From: Lutibacter sp. Hel_I_33_5
GTDB lineage: Bacteria; Bacteroidota; Bacteroidia; Flavobacteriales; Flavobacteriaceae
Assembly: GCF_007827455.1 (NCBI RefSeq)
Contig: NZ_VISM01000001.1
Span: 682,001 to 746,000 of the forward strand
Reading direction: 5' to 3'
DNA length: 64,000 nucleotides
How positions within the stretch are numbered: the first letter of the stretch is position 1; each line of letters opens with the position of its first letter. The notes beneath the pieces are model-generated. The model was not told where the DNA came from. It saw only the letters and a program-made list of their open reading frames with translations, and made no database searches. Positions 35,612 to 45,360 of this stretch are shown piece after piece. A program made the translations under genes and the position numbers.

Positions 35612-36360
35612 AATCCATTATTTTTTAGATGCCAAAGTTTTACATATCTAGAAAATACTGCATATGCCTGAGTTCTTGCATAAATTAAACCTGCATAACC
35701 ATCTAAAAAACCTAATCTGATTACATAATGAATAAAAAACCTAACTAACGGCTTAATTAGAAAATGATAGACATTTACATTTTTATTTTTTTGAAAAAGT
35801 TGTTGCGCTTTTAACTCAGAATAATGATTCATTTTACCAATATACTGATTGTAGTTTCTATATGAATAATGATTTATTTTATTCTTTAGAAACCCTAATT
35901 CACCAGTAGACTCAATAACTTCATGAACCAAATTACCATTATATTGACAATATTCTTTTAAGAATAATCGAATTACCTTATCTCTTTGCCAACCGCCATA
36001 ATGTAAATTTTTAGCACCAAAAAAGAAGGATCTTCTAATGTGAAATCCAACTTTATCTTTTGGGTCTTTAACGGTCTTTAATATTTCATTTTTAAGTTCT
36101 TCAGTGACACGTTCGTCTGCGTCTAAAATATAAATCCAAGAATTACTCGCTTTTTCAATTGCAAAATTCTTTTGCGAAGAAAAATCATCAAACTGTCTCT
36201 GAATAATTTTTACATCATGTTTTTTAGCAAGCTCAATTGTTTTATCAGAACTAAAAGAATCTATTATAATAATTTCATCAGCAAAATCAACAGACCCTAT
36301 AGCTTCTTCAATATGAATCTGCTCATTAAGCGTTGGTATGATTGCAGTAATTTTTGTCAT
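35608..36360 (-). CDS. GT2 glycosyltransferase, WaaE/KdtX-like
   Basis: This 250-residue enzyme has a GT-A fold: ITAIIPTLNEQIHIEEA, IIIDSFSSDKTIELAK and the DxD-type motif YILDADERVTEEL near 90. FHIRRSFFFGAKNLHYGGW follows. This pattern matches the LPS-core glucosyltransferase group (WaaE/KdtX), which adds a sugar to inner-core heptose or Kdo at the cytoplasmic membrane face. The acceptor here is an inference. It overlaps tsaC by four bases and follows dapD by 14 bases. Confidence 0.88.
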   Translation of the reverse strand: MTKITAIIPTLNEQIHIEEAIGSVDFADEIIIIDSFSSDKTIELAKKHDVKIIQRQFDDFSSQKNFAIEKASNSWIYILDADERVTEELKNEILKTVKDPKDKVGFHIRRSFFFGAKNLHYGGWQRDKVIRLFLKEYCQYNGNLVHEVIESTGELGFLKNKINHYSYRNYNQYIGKMNHYSELKAQQLFQKNKNVNVYHFLIKPLVRFFIHYVIRLGFLDGYAGLIYARTQAYAVFSRYVKLWHLKNNGF

Positions 36361-36374
36361 AGCAATTTTTATAA

Positions 36375-37190
36375 TTAAACAGCTACATTATGTTCTCTTA
36401 ATGCGTCGTTTAATGATGTTTTTTTATCAGTACTTTCTTTACGTTTACCAATGATTAATGCACATGGAACTTGAAATTCTCCAGCAGGAAACTTCTTGGT
36501 ATAACTACCTGGAATAACAACTGAACGTGCAGGAACTCTTCCTTTCATTTCTATCGGTTCATCTCCCGTAACATCAATAATTTTTGTACTCATTGTCAGG
36601 ACAACATTTGCCCCTAGAACAGCTTCTTTTTCTACTCTAACTCCTTCTACAACTATACTTCTAGATCCTAAAAAGGCACCATCTTCAATAATTACTGGAG
36701 CAGCTTGTAAAGGTTCTAAAACACCACCAATTCCTACTCCACCCGATAGATGTACATTTTTCCCAATCTGCGCACAAGAACCTACTGTAGCCCATGTATC
36801 AACCATAGTTCCTTCATCTACATAAGCACCAATATTTACATAACTTGGCATTAATATGGTTCCAGAAGAAATATAGGCTCCATGTCTTGCTACTGCATTT
36901 GGCACAACTCTAATTCCTCTTTCTTTATAATTTCTTTTTAATGGAATTTTATCATGATATTCAAAAATACCTGCTTCTAATGTTTCCATTTTCTGAATTG
37001 GGAAGTACAAAACAACTCCTTTTTTAACCCATTCATTAACTTGCCAGCCTCCTTCAATTGGTTCAGCAACACGTAATTCTCCAGCATCCAATAAATCAAT
37101 TACTTTTCTAATAGCATTTATGGTTTCATTTTCTTGTAATAGTTCCCTATTATCCCAAGCATTTTCTATAATTTGTTGTAATTCAGTCAT
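36375..37190 (-). CDS. dapD: 2,3,4,5-tetrahydropyridine-2,6-dicarboxylate N-succinyltransferase
   Basis: DapD transfers a succinyl group from succinyl-CoA in the lysine and meso-diaminopimelate pathway. The 271 residues form a left-handed beta-helix of hexapeptide repeats. Family segments are VPNAVARHGAYISSGTILMP, NIGAYVDEGTMVDTWATVGS and GGVGIGGVLEPLQA. The length and the opening MTELQQIIENAWDNR are typical. It is the promoter-proximal gene of the minus-strand run dapD-GT2-tsaC-cca, with a promoter box 17 bases upstream. Confidence 0.97.
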   Translation of the reverse strand: MTELQQIIENAWDNRELLQENETINAIRKVIDLLDAGELRVAEPIEGGWQVNEWVKKGVVLYFPIQKMETLEAGIFEYHDKIPLKRNYKERGIRVVPNAVARHGAYISSGTILMPSYVNIGAYVDEGTMVDTWATVGSCAQIGKNVHLSGGVGIGGVLEPLQAAPVIIEDGAFLGSRSIVVEGVRVEKEAVLGANVVLTMSTKIIDVTGDEPIEMKGRVPARSVVIPGSYTKKFPAGEFQVPCALIIGKRKESTDKKTSLNDALREHNVAV

Positions 37191-37206
37191 GTTTAATTAT
37201 TTTCTA

Positions 37207-37214
37207 CAAAGATA
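37207..37214 (-). promoter_or_regulatory. -7 promoter box TATCTTTG for dapD
   Basis: An exact TAnnTTTG match on the minus strand lies 16 bases before the dapD ATG. Confidence 0.6.
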
Positions 37215-37282
37215 AATCTATTGTTAAAAATTAACACGAAGATACATTTTTTAAACAGATATTTATTTCCTGTTTAAAATGC

Positions 37283-37290
37283 GTATTTTT
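37283..37290 (+). promoter_or_regulatory. -7 promoter box TATTTTTG for ruvX
   Basis: An exact TAnnTTTG match overlaps the most upstream possible start (ATG at 37279). That ATG would not be transcribed from this promoter, so it supports the TTG at 37309 as the real ruvX start. Confidence 0.6.
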
Positions 37291-37308
37291 GCAGTAAAAC
37301 TAAGAGTA

Positions 37309-37719
37309 TTGGGTAGAATTTTAGCCATCGATTTTGGACAAAAAAGAACAGGAATAGCAGTAACTGATGAACTTCAAATTATTGCTTCAGGATTAACGAC
37401 TGTAGACACAAAAGATATAATACCTTTTTTAAAAAACTATATATCTAAAGAAAAAGTTGATTTATTTTTAGTTGGCAAACCAAAACAACTTAACAATTCT
37501 GATAGCGAAAGTGAAGCTTTTATTATTCCTTTTCTTCAAAAATTAGAGAAAGAAATTACGAGTATACCAGTAAAAAGAATAGATGAGCGATTTACTTCTA
37601 AAATGGCTTTTCAAACAATGATAGATAGTGGACTAAAAAAGAAACAGCGAAGAAACAAAGCTTTGGTCGATGAAATTAGCGCTACTATTATCTTACAGTC
37701 TTATTTATATCACCAATAA
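37309..37719 (+). CDS. ruvX: Holliday junction resolvase-like protein RuvX/YqgF
   Basis: This 136-residue RNase-H-fold protein begins LGRILAIDFGQKRTGIAV at a TTG start. It has VGKPKQLNNSDSESEA near 60, IDERFTSKMAF near 90 and VDEISATIILQSYL at the end, including the catalytic-type acidic residues Asp8, Glu92 and Asp124. YqgF proteins process pre-16S rRNA; a Holliday-junction activity was proposed earlier. A longer ATG reading from 37279 is rejected because a promoter box covers it and homologues begin at MGRILAIDFG. It is followed 71 bases later by def. Confidence 0.93.
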   Translation: MGRILAIDFGQKRTGIAVTDELQIIASGLTTVDTKDIIPFLKNYISKEKVDLFLVGKPKQLNNSDSESEAFIIPFLQKLEKEITSIPVKRIDERFTSKMAFQTMIDSGLKKKQRRNKALVDEISATIILQSYLYHQ

Positions 37720-37734
37720 AATGCTGATTTAAAA

Positions 37735-37766
37735 TTGGTGATTCGTAATTCTAAATTGTACTTTTG
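37735..37766 (+). promoter_or_regulatory. -33/-7 promoter of def
   Basis: TTG (37735-37737) is followed after 21 bases by TACTTTTG (37759-37766). The def ATG is 24 bases further on. This starts the def-DUF5606-mazG-GT4-SDR run. Confidence 0.65.
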
Positions 37767-37790
37767 CAAGCGTTATTTAAAATTAAATAA

Positions 37791-38378
37791 ATGATATTAC
37801 CCATTGTAGCTTATGGCGATCCTATATTACGCAAAGTAGGAAAAGAAATTAATGCTGATTATCCAGAATTAAAGAAGCTTATTGCAAACATGAAAGAAAC
37901 CATGTATAAAGCTTCTGGTGTTGGTTTAGCTGCACCTCAAATAGGAAAAGCAATCCGATTATTTATTATTGACGCCTCTCCTTTTGCAGATGATGAAGAT
38001 TTAGATGAAGAAGAACGAGCTACCTTAAAAGATTTTAACAAGGTTTTTATCAATCCAAAAATAATTGAAGAGGAAGGTGATGAATGGGCTTTTAGCGAAG
38101 GTTGTTTAAGTATTCCTGATATTAGAGAAGATGTTTTTAGACAAAATAACGTTACCTTAGAATATCAAGATGAAGAGTTTAAAAAACATACATTAACGTT
38201 AAGTGGTTTAGCCGCAAGAGTTTTTCAACATGAGTATGATCATATTGAAGGAATATTGTTTACCGACAAGCTTTCATCACTTAAAAAGAGATTATTAAAA
38301 AAGAAATTAGAAAACATAAGTAAGGGAAAAATAAATGCAGATTATAGAATGCGTTTCCCTAAATTAAAAAGAAAATAA
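37791..38378 (+). CDS. def: peptide deformylase
   Basis: This metalloenzyme removes the formyl group from N-terminal methionine of new proteins. The 195 residues have the three family motifs: GVGLAAPQIG (about 43-52), EGCLSIP (near 104) whose Cys binds the metal, and HEYDH at 147-151 giving the two His ligands and catalytic Glu. The acidic insertion DDEDLDEEER near 70 is usual in Bacteroidetes enzymes. The stop overlaps the ATG of the next gene by one base, so it is translationally coupled to DUF5606. Confidence 0.98.
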   Translation: MILPIVAYGDPILRKVGKEINADYPELKKLIANMKETMYKASGVGLAAPQIGKAIRLFIIDASPFADDEDLDEEERATLKDFNKVFINPKIIEEEGDEWAFSEGCLSIPDIREDVFRQNNVTLEYQDEEFKKHTLTLSGLAARVFQHEYDHIEGILFTDKLSSLKKRLLKKKLENISKGKINADYRMRFPKLKRK

Positions 38379-38809
38379 TGGAGTTTAGTAAAATTATTGC
38401 GGTAACAGGTAAACCTGGTTTATTTGAAATCTTATCGCAAACCAAATCTGGTGTAATTGTAAAATCTTTAAAAGAAGACAAAAGATTTCCAATAAATGCA
38501 ACACAAAACATTAGCTTATTAGAAAACATTGCTATTTATACGCTAGAAGAAGAGGTTCCTTTGGGGCAAATTTTTAAAATTATTTCTGATAAAGAAGAAG
38601 GAAAACAATGTATTTCGCATAAAGAAAGTGGTAACAAACTAACTTCTTATTTTGCAGAAATTTTACCAGAATATGATGATGAACGCGTATATACTTCTAA
38701 CATTAAAAAAGTGTTACAATGGTATAATATTTTAGTTGATGCTAAATTTGATTTCTCTTCAATAGAAGTTGAATCTGTAGAAGAAGAAACTGAAGAAACC
38801 AATTCTTAA
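38378..38809 (+). CDS. DUF5606 protein
   Basis: This 143-residue cytoplasmic protein begins MEFSKIIAVTGKPGLFEIL, followed by SKSG-type and VLQWYNILV segments, matching DUF5606, a small Bacteroidetes-specific family. It has an SH3-like N-terminal half (VTGKPGLFEILSQTKSGVIV) and a helical C-terminal half ending in an acidic tail (VEEETEETNS). It is held between def and mazG with a one-base overlap and a two-base gap, the arrangement usual in Flavobacteriaceae. No function is known; translation linkage suggests a housekeeping role. Confidence 0.9.
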   Translation: MEFSKIIAVTGKPGLFEILSQTKSGVIVKSLKEDKRFPINATQNISLLENIAIYTLEEEVPLGQIFKIISDKEEGKQCISHKESGNKLTSYFAEILPEYDDERVYTSNIKKVLQWYNILVDAKFDFSSIEVESVEEETEETNS

Positions 38810-38811
38810 AT

Positions 38812-39591
38812 TTGAATTCGCGTAAAGAACAACTTTCAGCTTTTAATCGTTTGTTAGATATTATGGATGAACTTCGAGAGAAGTGTCCTTGGGATAAAAA
38901 ACAAACCATAGAAAGTTTACGCCATTTAACCATTGAGGAAACCTACGAATTAGCAGATGCTATTTTAGAAAATGATTTACCCGAAATTAAAAAAGAATTG
39001 GGTGATTTACTGCTACATATTGTTTTTTACGCTAAAATTGGTTCAGAAAAAAAAGCATTTGATATTGGAGATGTTGCCAATGCAATTTCTGATAAATTAA
39101 TTGATAGACATCCCCATATTTATGGTGATGTTGAAGTAAAAAATGAAGAGGAGGTTAAACAAAACTGGGAACAACTTAAACTTAAAGAAGGAAAAGAATC
39201 TGTTCTAGAAGGTGTTCCAAAAAGTTTACCTGCTCTTGTAAAAGCGAATAGAATTCAAGATAAAGTTTCTGGAGTTGGATATGATTGGGAAGAACCTCAT
39301 CAAGTTTGGGAGAAAGTTCAAGAAGAATTAGATGAACTAAACGAAGAAATTAAAAAAGGAGCTAAAGAAAATATAGAAAAAGAATTTGGCGATGTACTTT
39401 TTTCTATGATAAATTATGCACGTTTTATTGATGTTAATCCAGAAAACGCTCTTGAAAAAACCAACAAAAAATTCATCAATAGATTTCAATATTTAGAAAA
39501 AGCAGCCAAAAAAGAAGGGAAACAGCTTTCTGACATGACATTGACAGAAATGGATGTTTTTTGGAATGAATCTAAGCAATACTTTAACTGA
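38812..39591 (+). CDS. mazG: nucleoside triphosphate pyrophosphohydrolase MazG
   Basis: MazG hydrolyses (deoxy)nucleoside triphosphates to monophosphates and pyrophosphate, cleaning the nucleotide pool. The 259-residue protein has two MazG domains: the first with LREKCPWDKKQTIESLRHLTI... and the metal-binding E-E-x-x-E set in TIEETYELADAILE, the second with EELDELNEEIKKG and EFGDVLFSMINYAR. Translation starts at TTG two bases after the DUF5606 stop, giving the family-typical MNSRKEQLSAF. It overlaps the GT4 gene by one base. Confidence 0.96.
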   Translation: MNSRKEQLSAFNRLLDIMDELREKCPWDKKQTIESLRHLTIEETYELADAILENDLPEIKKELGDLLLHIVFYAKIGSEKKAFDIGDVANAISDKLIDRHPHIYGDVEVKNEEEVKQNWEQLKLKEGKESVLEGVPKSLPALVKANRIQDKVSGVGYDWEEPHQVWEKVQEELDELNEEIKKGAKENIEKEFGDVLFSMINYARFIDVNPENALEKTNKKFINRFQYLEKAAKKEGKQLSDMTLTEMDVFWNESKQYFN

Positions 39592-40682
39592 TGAAAGTTC
39601 TAGTTGTAATTAGAGCCAATGAAACCTATGCTACACAGCAAGCACAAATTGAGTTAGTTTTAGGGCTCAAAAAAAAAGGTGTTTCTATTTTATTAATGGG
39701 GGAATTTTCTGATGAAGTTTTAACCGAAGTTAAAAAATTAGACCTTAATTATATTTCACTTTACCCTATAAAGAAAATTGACAAAAATTACACAAAATCA
39801 TTTAAGAAAGTTGTTATTGAACAACATATCGACATAGTTCATTTTATTGATGGAAAAGCTAGCAGAAGTGGATTACCAGCTTTAAAGAAACTCCCAATAA
39901 AAGTAATTACCTATTTTGGTTCTATTAGTTTGCATTGGTATGACCCAACTTCATATTTAACGTATTTACATCCAAGAGTAGATGCAATTATCTGCAATAG
40001 TAAGTTTGTATTTAATCATGTAAAAAAACAATTACTTCCAAAACATAAACACAAGCCAATATTAATTTACAAAGGATATAATTCCGATTGGTTTCCAGAG
40101 CATAAGCCTTTTAATTTAGAAAATTTAGGAATCCCAAAAAGTGCAACTGTTGCTTGCTTTATTGGAAATCACAGAAAAGTAAAAGGCACTAAATATTTCT
40201 TACAATCGTCTTATCATTTATCAAGCAAAAAAGAAATACATTATTTGTTAATTGGTAAAAACACAGATGCCAACGATCTAATTTCAATCGCGAAAAAAAG
40301 TCCAATTGCAAATAAAATTCATATTCTTGGTGTACGATCTGATGTGATATCTCTGTTAAAAAGTACCGATATCTACGTGCAAACATCATTAAGTGAAGGG
40401 TTTGGAAGAGCAATTTCTGAAGCAATGTCTGTTGCAAAACCTATTGTTATGACTGATGCTGGTGGTTGTACTGAATTAATTGATAAAGAAAGTGGAATTA
40501 TTGTACCAGTAAAAAATCCACAGAAAATTGCAAAAGCTATTTCTTATCTTTCAGATAATAAAAGTAATAGAAAAGAAATGGGTAAAAAGGCAAAAGAAAG
40601 AATTAATTCTGTTTATCACATTAACAATACTATAAACGATACCTTGTCTTTATATAAAAAACTTTTAGCCAAGAATGACTGA
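39591..40682 (+). CDS. GT4-family glycosyltransferase
   Basis: The 363-residue GT-B enzyme has a Rossmann-like N-terminal half (MKVLVVIRANETYATQQAQ) and a typical C-terminal nucleotide-sugar domain: FIGNHRKVKGTKYFL, HILGVRSDVISLLKSTDIYV, SLSEGFGRAISEAMSVAKP and TDAGGCTELI. The E-x7-E pair lies in SEGFGRAISEA. It probably builds LPS or a related glycan at the cytoplasmic face of the membrane. Coupling to mazG (TGATG) and to the next SDR gene (eight-base overlap) shows co-expression with housekeeping genes. Confidence 0.9.
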   Translation: MKVLVVIRANETYATQQAQIELVLGLKKKGVSILLMGEFSDEVLTEVKKLDLNYISLYPIKKIDKNYTKSFKKVVIEQHIDIVHFIDGKASRSGLPALKKLPIKVITYFGSISLHWYDPTSYLTYLHPRVDAIICNSKFVFNHVKKQLLPKHKHKPILIYKGYNSDWFPEHKPFNLENLGIPKSATVACFIGNHRKVKGTKYFLQSSYHLSSKKEIHYLLIGKNTDANDLISIAKKSPIANKIHILGVRSDVISLLKSTDIYVQTSLSEGFGRAISEAMSVAKPIVMTDAGGCTELIDKESGIIVPVKNPQKIAKAISYLSDNKSNRKEMGKKAKERINSVYHINNTINDTLSLYKKLLAKND

Positions 40683-41403
40683 TATTATCATTATTACCGG
40701 TGGAAGTAAAGGAATTGGAAAAGCTTTAGTTGAAAAATATGCCCAAGAAAATTACAACGTATATTCATTAGCTAGAAGTATTGTTAACCTAGAAAATACA
40801 ACTCAAATTTCTGTCGATTTATCAAATTTAAAAGAAACAGAAAATAGTTTTTTAATGCTTTTTGATGAATTTAAAAAAATGCAAATTTCATCGATTACCT
40901 TAATAAATAACGCTGGGAGATTAGGTACAGTTTCTTCTTTAGAAAATATAGAAAGTGAAGATATTGCAAAGACAATTCAACTAAATACCACTACTCCACT
41001 TATACTATCTAGTTTATTTATTAAACACACAAAGAGTTTAGCTTGTAAAAAACAAATCATTTCTATTTCTTCTGGTGCAGCTAGAAGCGCATACCAAGGT
41101 TGGTCTATTTATTGCACTTCAAAAGCTGCTATAGATATGATGACAAAAACCATAGCTCTAGAACAGTCTGAGCTAAAAAACGGGATAAAATGTATGGCTA
41201 TTTACCCAGGTGTTGTAGATACCAATATGCAAACTCAAATTAGAAATACTTCAGAAAATGACTTTAAAAACGTTGATCGTTTTAAAGAATTAAAAACAAA
41301 TAATGAGTTATATACTTCTGAATTTGTTGCCAATCAAATATTTAAAATCGACAATGAAGATTTACTTGAAAATGGCGATATTATTGATATAAGAAATTTC
41401 TAA
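40675..41403 (+). CDS. short-chain dehydrogenase/reductase, sepiapterin-reductase-like
   Basis: This 242-residue SDR shows ITGGSKGIGKALVEKY near 6-20, NNAGRLG near 78, SISSGAARSAYQGWSIYCTSK with the catalytic Ser and YxxxK, then YPGVVDTNMQ. The spacing and the AYQGW segment resemble the sepiapterin reductase/benzil reductase group, which is NADPH dependent. Substrate is unknown. It overlaps the GT4 gene by eight bases and is the last gene of the def operon before a 76-base gap. Confidence 0.88.
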   Translation: MTDIIIITGGSKGIGKALVEKYAQENYNVYSLARSIVNLENTTQISVDLSNLKETENSFLMLFDEFKKMQISSITLINNAGRLGTVSSLENIESEDIAKTIQLNTTTPLILSSLFIKHTKSLACKKQIISISSGAARSAYQGWSIYCTSKAAIDMMTKTIALEQSELKNGIKCMAIYPGVVDTNMQTQIRNTSENDFKNVDRFKELKTNNELYTSEFVANQIFKIDNEDLLENGDIIDIRNF

Positions 41404-41479
41404 TCAAATCAAAATACAGTTTATTTTGATATAATTTAATAAAAATTAATAAATTGCGCATATTTTAAAATTTAAACTT

Positions 41480-42838
41480 ATGAAAAAGACTATCCTCTTT
41501 CTTATTTTATCAATTACCTTTTGTCAATTAAGTAAAGCTCAAGATGACATCCTAGAAAGTGCTTTTGAAAGTGCTTTTGATAAAAAAAATGTTTTTGATG
41601 CCAATCTTGGATTGACCAGTATTGATGGTCAAAATTATTTCGGAATGAGAGTTCAACCTGAATTTTCTTTTGGGAAAATTGGACTTGGCCTAGATGTTCC
41701 TTTACTTTTTGATGTTACTAGCGGAAAAATCAGAACAGAAGAATTTAAACATGGAGCTGGAGTACTAAGAATGATCCGTTTTTTTAGATACGGAAATAAA
41801 AACACCGACAATGTTTATATAAAAATTGGAGATTTAAGTGGTGAACGCTTAGGTTTTGGTTCTTTAGTTGGAAATTACACAAATGCTACTTCTTTCGAAC
41901 GTAGAAAGGTTGGAGCTAGTGCATCTTTTCTTTTCAAGAAAATTGTTGGATTAGAATTAATTTACAGTGACTTAAACTTTAGTGGATCTACTAAAATGTT
42001 AGGAATAAGACCTTTTGTAAAACCATTTGGAAAAAGTAATATTCCAATCATTAAAACGATGGAAATCGGAGCTAGTTTTGTGACGGATAATGATGACTTT
42101 CAAGAAAAAGGAGCACCAACAATCAACACTAAATATAGTGCTGATGGAGTAAAAGCATCAAGTTTTGATTTAGGCGTAAGTCTTTTAAGAACACAAATGA
42201 TTAATTTAACATTTGATGCTCAGTATAGTAAATTATCTAAAAACAATCTTTTAGCTACTGATAACCCATTAGTTGCTTACGATGCTGGTACAGGTTTCGC
42301 AATTGGTGTTGAAACCGATTTTAGATTTATTGCAAATACTGTTTTAATGAATGCAAGAATAGAAAGACAATGGTACGGCGATAATTATATTCCGCAACTT
42401 TTTAATTTTGCATATGAAATTAATAAAGATGCACGATTACAAGAATTACTAACTGCTAAAAAGTCGCAAGGAATTTTTGGTAGTTTAAGTGCTGAAATTT
42501 TAAAAATTGTTAAAATTGGCGGTTCTTTATTAATTCCTGATGATATCGATAATTCTGATCCAAACAGTAGAAGAGCAATACTTGGTATAGATTTAGAAAC
42601 AAAACAAATTGGAAGATTTAAAGCTAGAGGAACTTATGTTAAAGCGGGATTAAATGATTTAGGCGATGCTTTTACTTTAGACGAAAGGTCTTTAGCTAAT
42701 CTTATTGTTACCTACAAAATAGGACGTTTTATGGAAGCTGGAGTAGATTATCAATGGACTTTTGCTGCAGATGAAAATGGAGTTTTTAAAGCAACAAATC
42801 AAGTTAGACCTTACGTTGGTATTAGCTTAGACTTTTAA
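41480..42838 (+). CDS. outer-membrane beta-barrel protein of unknown function
   Basis: This 452-residue protein has a signal peptide (MKKTILFLILSITFCQLSKAQ) and then a succession of amphipathic strands rich in Gly and aromatics (NLGLTSIDGQNYFGMRV, FGKIGLGLDVPLLFD, DLSGERLGFGSLVGNY). It ends in ...RPYVGISLDF, with the terminal Phe of Bam substrates. It looks like a large transporter- or porin-type barrel, but I recognise no named family. It ends in a terminator shared with lon. Promoter elements were not found in the 76-base upstream gap. Confidence 0.8.
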   Translation: MKKTILFLILSITFCQLSKAQDDILESAFESAFDKKNVFDANLGLTSIDGQNYFGMRVQPEFSFGKIGLGLDVPLLFDVTSGKIRTEEFKHGAGVLRMIRFFRYGNKNTDNVYIKIGDLSGERLGFGSLVGNYTNATSFERRKVGASASFLFKKIVGLELIYSDLNFSGSTKMLGIRPFVKPFGKSNIPIIKTMEIGASFVTDNDDFQEKGAPTINTKYSADGVKASSFDLGVSLLRTQMINLTFDAQYSKLSKNNLLATDNPLVAYDAGTGFAIGVETDFRFIANTVLMNARIERQWYGDNYIPQLFNFAYEINKDARLQELLTAKKSQGIFGSLSAEILKIVKIGGSLLIPDDIDNSDPNSRRAILGIDLETKQIGRFKARGTYVKAGLNDLGDAFTLDERSLANLIVTYKIGRFMEAGVDYQWTFAADENGVFKATNQVRPYVGISLDF

Positions 42839-42862
42839 AATATTGACAAGTAAACACATAAA

Positions 42863-42890
42863 AAAACCTCCAATTGGAGGTTTTTTTTTT
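42863..42890. terminator. bidirectional terminator between the barrel gene and lon
   Basis: AAACCTCCAATTGGAGGTTT is a perfect palindrome with a T run of ten on the plus strand and an A/T run on the other. It ends the barrel gene and can end lon, whose stop is at 42892. Confidence 0.85.
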
Positions 42891-42891
42891 A

Positions 42892-45348
42892 TTACACTAA
42901 TTTCTTAGCATTCTTAACTTTTTGCTTGGTGAGTGCAATATCAATTACTTCACTCATATCAGTTACATAATGGAATTTTAACCCTTTTAAGTAACTTTCT
43001 TTTATTTCTAAGATATCTTTTTTGTTTTCGTTACAGAGAATAATCTCCTTAATATTAGCACGTTTCGCTGCCAATATTTTTTCTTTAATTCCGCCAACAG
43101 GTAATACTTTTCCACGTAAGGTAATTTCACCAGTCATGGCTAATTTATTTTTCACTTTACGTTGCGTAAAAGAAGATATTAAAGATGTTAACATAGTAAT
43201 ACCAGCACTTGGACCATCTTTTGGAGTTGCGCCTTCTGGCACATGAACATGTACATTGTATTTTTCTAAAATCTCAGGGTTTACTCCAAAATCATCAGCA
43301 TTTGCTTTTATATATTCCATCGCAATGGTTGCAGATTCTTTCATCACTTTTCCTAAATTCCCTGTAATGGTTAAGTTTCCTTTTCCTTTAGATAAAATAG
43401 ATTCTATAAACAAAATATCGCCACCAACACTTGTCCACGCTAAACCTGTAACAACTCCGGCAACATCGTTTGTTTCGTATTTATCACGTTCTAAACGTGC
43501 TGGGCCTAAAATTGTTTCAATATCATCATTTGTTATAGCAATATCGTATTCTTCTTCTAATGCAATCGATTTTGCTGCATAACGTACTACTTTTGCAATT
43601 TGTTTTTCTAACCCACGTACTCCAGATTCTCTCGTATATCCTTCAACAACTTTTTCTATCTGTGCTTTTCCTAATTTTAAATCTTTTGCAGTAAGTCCGT
43701 GTTCTTTTAATTGCTTAGGTAATAAATGCCTTTTTGCAATTTCTGCTTTTTCTTCAATGGTATATCCAGTAACGTTGATGATTTCCATTCTATCACGTAA
43801 CGCCCAAGGAATTTGTCCTAAATTATTTGCAGTAGCTATAAAAAGTACTTTAGATAAATCATAACCCACCTCTAAATAATTATCGTAGAACTCGGTATTT
43901 TGTTCAGGATCTAAAACTTCTAACATTGCTGAAGAAGGATCTCCTTGATGACTTTGTCCTAATTTATCAATCTCATCTAATACAAAAACTGGGTTTGACG
44001 TCTTCGCTTTTTTAATACTCTGAATCAAACGCCCTGGCATCGCACCAATATATGTTTTTCTATGACCGCGAATTTCTGCTTCGTCTCGTAAACCACCTAA
44101 AGACATACGTACATATTTACGCCCTAAGGATTCTGCTACAGATTTTCCCAACGAAGTTTTCCCAACTCCTGGAGGGCCGTATAAACAGATAATTGGCGAT
44201 TTCATATCACCTTTTAACTTTAAAACCGCTAAATGTTCTATGATACGTTCTTTTACTTTTTCTAGTCCAAAATGATCTCTATCTAATATTTTTGTAGCTC
44301 TTTTTAAATCGAATTTATCTTCAGAATATTCACCCCAAGGCAACTCTAACATCAACTCCAAATAATTACGTTGCACGCCATATTCTGCCATTTGTGGATT
44401 CATTCTTCGTAAACGAGCCAATTCTTTATCAAAAGTCTCTCCTACTTCTTTTGTCCACTTCTTCTTTTTACCTTGTACACGCATCTCTTCTAACTCTTGA
44501 TCGTTAGAAACTCCACCTAATTCTTCTTGAATGGTTTTTAATTGCTGATTTAAATAATATTCACGTTGTTGTTGATCTAAATCTGTTCTTGTTTTAGACT
44601 GAATATCATTTTTTAATTGAAGCTTTTGTAATTCTTTATTTAAGTTTTTAAGTGTTAATAATGCACGTTCTTTTAAATTGTCTTTTTCTAAAACAACTTG
44701 TTTTTGCATGACACTTAAATCCATATTTGATGAAATAAAATTCACCAAAAAAGAATCTGATTGAATATTTTTAATTGCAAATGAAGCCTCTGAAGGCAAC
44801 ATCGGATTCTCTTTTATTACTTCTAAAGCAATCTCTTTAATAGAATCTATAATCGCTTTAAACTCTTTTTTATCATCAACATCTTTTTCTTCAACAGCTT
44901 CTTTTACTGTAGCTTTTATATAAGGTTCATTTTGAATAACTGTTTCAATTTCGAAACGCTTTTTCCCTTGAATAATAACGGTTGTGTTACCATCAGGCAT
45001 TTTTAGAACTCTTAAAATTTGTGCAACTACACCCGTTTTATGGATATCGTCTTTTGTAGGCTCTTCTACTTCTTCATTTTTTTGCGCAACAACTCCAATT
45101 ATTTTATCTCCCTTATTAGCATCTTTTATTAGCTGAATTGATTTGTCTCTTCCTGCCGTAATTGGAATTACTACACCTGGAAATAACACTGTATTTCTTA
45201 AAGGAAGAATGGGTAAAATATCTGGAACACTTTCTTTATTAATAATTTCTTCATCTTCAGGTGTCATTAAAGGAATTAATTCCGAATCTTCATTTAACAT
45301 ACTCTGTAACGACAAATTGTCTAAATGCAATACTTTTGGTTTGCTCAT
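42892..45348 (-). CDS. lon: ATP-dependent protease Lon
   Basis: This cytoplasmic AAA+ protease degrades misfolded and regulatory proteins. The 818-residue protein has the N-terminal LAN substrate domain ([22 protein letters not shown]), a coiled-coil region, the ATPase core with Walker [15 protein letters not shown] and Walker [10 protein letters not shown], and the protease domain with catalytic Ser in [11 protein letters not shown] and Lys in [14 protein letters not shown] start at [14 protein letters not shown] (45348), typical of relatives, and not six codons earlier. The leader carries two palindromes (45361-45373 and 45378-45410) that could regulate it. Confidence 0.97.
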   Translation of the reverse strand: MSKPKVLHLDNLSLQSMLNEDSELIPLMTPEDEEIINKESVPDILPILPLRNTVLFPGVVIPITAGRDKSIQLIKDANKGDKIIGVVAQKNEEVEEPTKDDIHKTGVVAQILRVLKMPDGNTTVIIQGKKRFEIETVIQNEPYIKATVKEAVEEKDVDDKKEFKAIIDSIKEIALEVIKENPMLPSEASFAIKNIQSDSFLVNFISSNMDLSVMQKQVVLEKDNLKERALLTLKNLNKELQKLQLKNDIQSKTRTDLDQQQREYYLNQQLKTIQEELGGVSNDQELEEMRVQGKKKKWTKEVGETFDKELARLRRMNPQMAEYGVQRNYLELMLELPWGEYSEDKFDLKRATKILDRDHFGLEKVKERIIEHLAVLKLKGDMKSPIICLYGPPGVGKTSLGKSVAESLGRKYVRMSLGGLRDEAEIRGHRKTYIGAMPGRLIQSIKKAKTSNPVFVLDEIDKLGQSHQGDPSSAMLEVLDPEQNTEFYDNYLEVGYDLSKVLFIATANNLGQIPWALRDRMEIINVTGYTIEEKAEIAKRHLLPKQLKEHGLTAKDLKLGKAQIEKVVEGYTRESGVRGLEKQIAKVVRYAAKSIALEEEYDIAITNDDIETILGPARLERDKYETNDVAGVVTGLAWTSVGGDILFIESILSKGKGNLTITGNLGKVMKESATIAMEYIKANADDFGVNPEILEKYNVHVHVPEGATPKDGPSAGITMLTSLISSFTQRKVKNKLAMTGEITLRGKVLPVGGIKEKILAAKRANIKEIILCNENKKDILEIKESYLKGLKFHYVTDMSEVIDIALTKQKVKNAKKLV

Positions 45349-45360
45349 AAATTTTATTTC

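Noticed and set aside
37279..37308. ATG start ten codons upstream for ruvX
   Set aside because: It overlaps a TAnnTTTG promoter box and would add residues absent from the family; TTG at 37309 is preferred.
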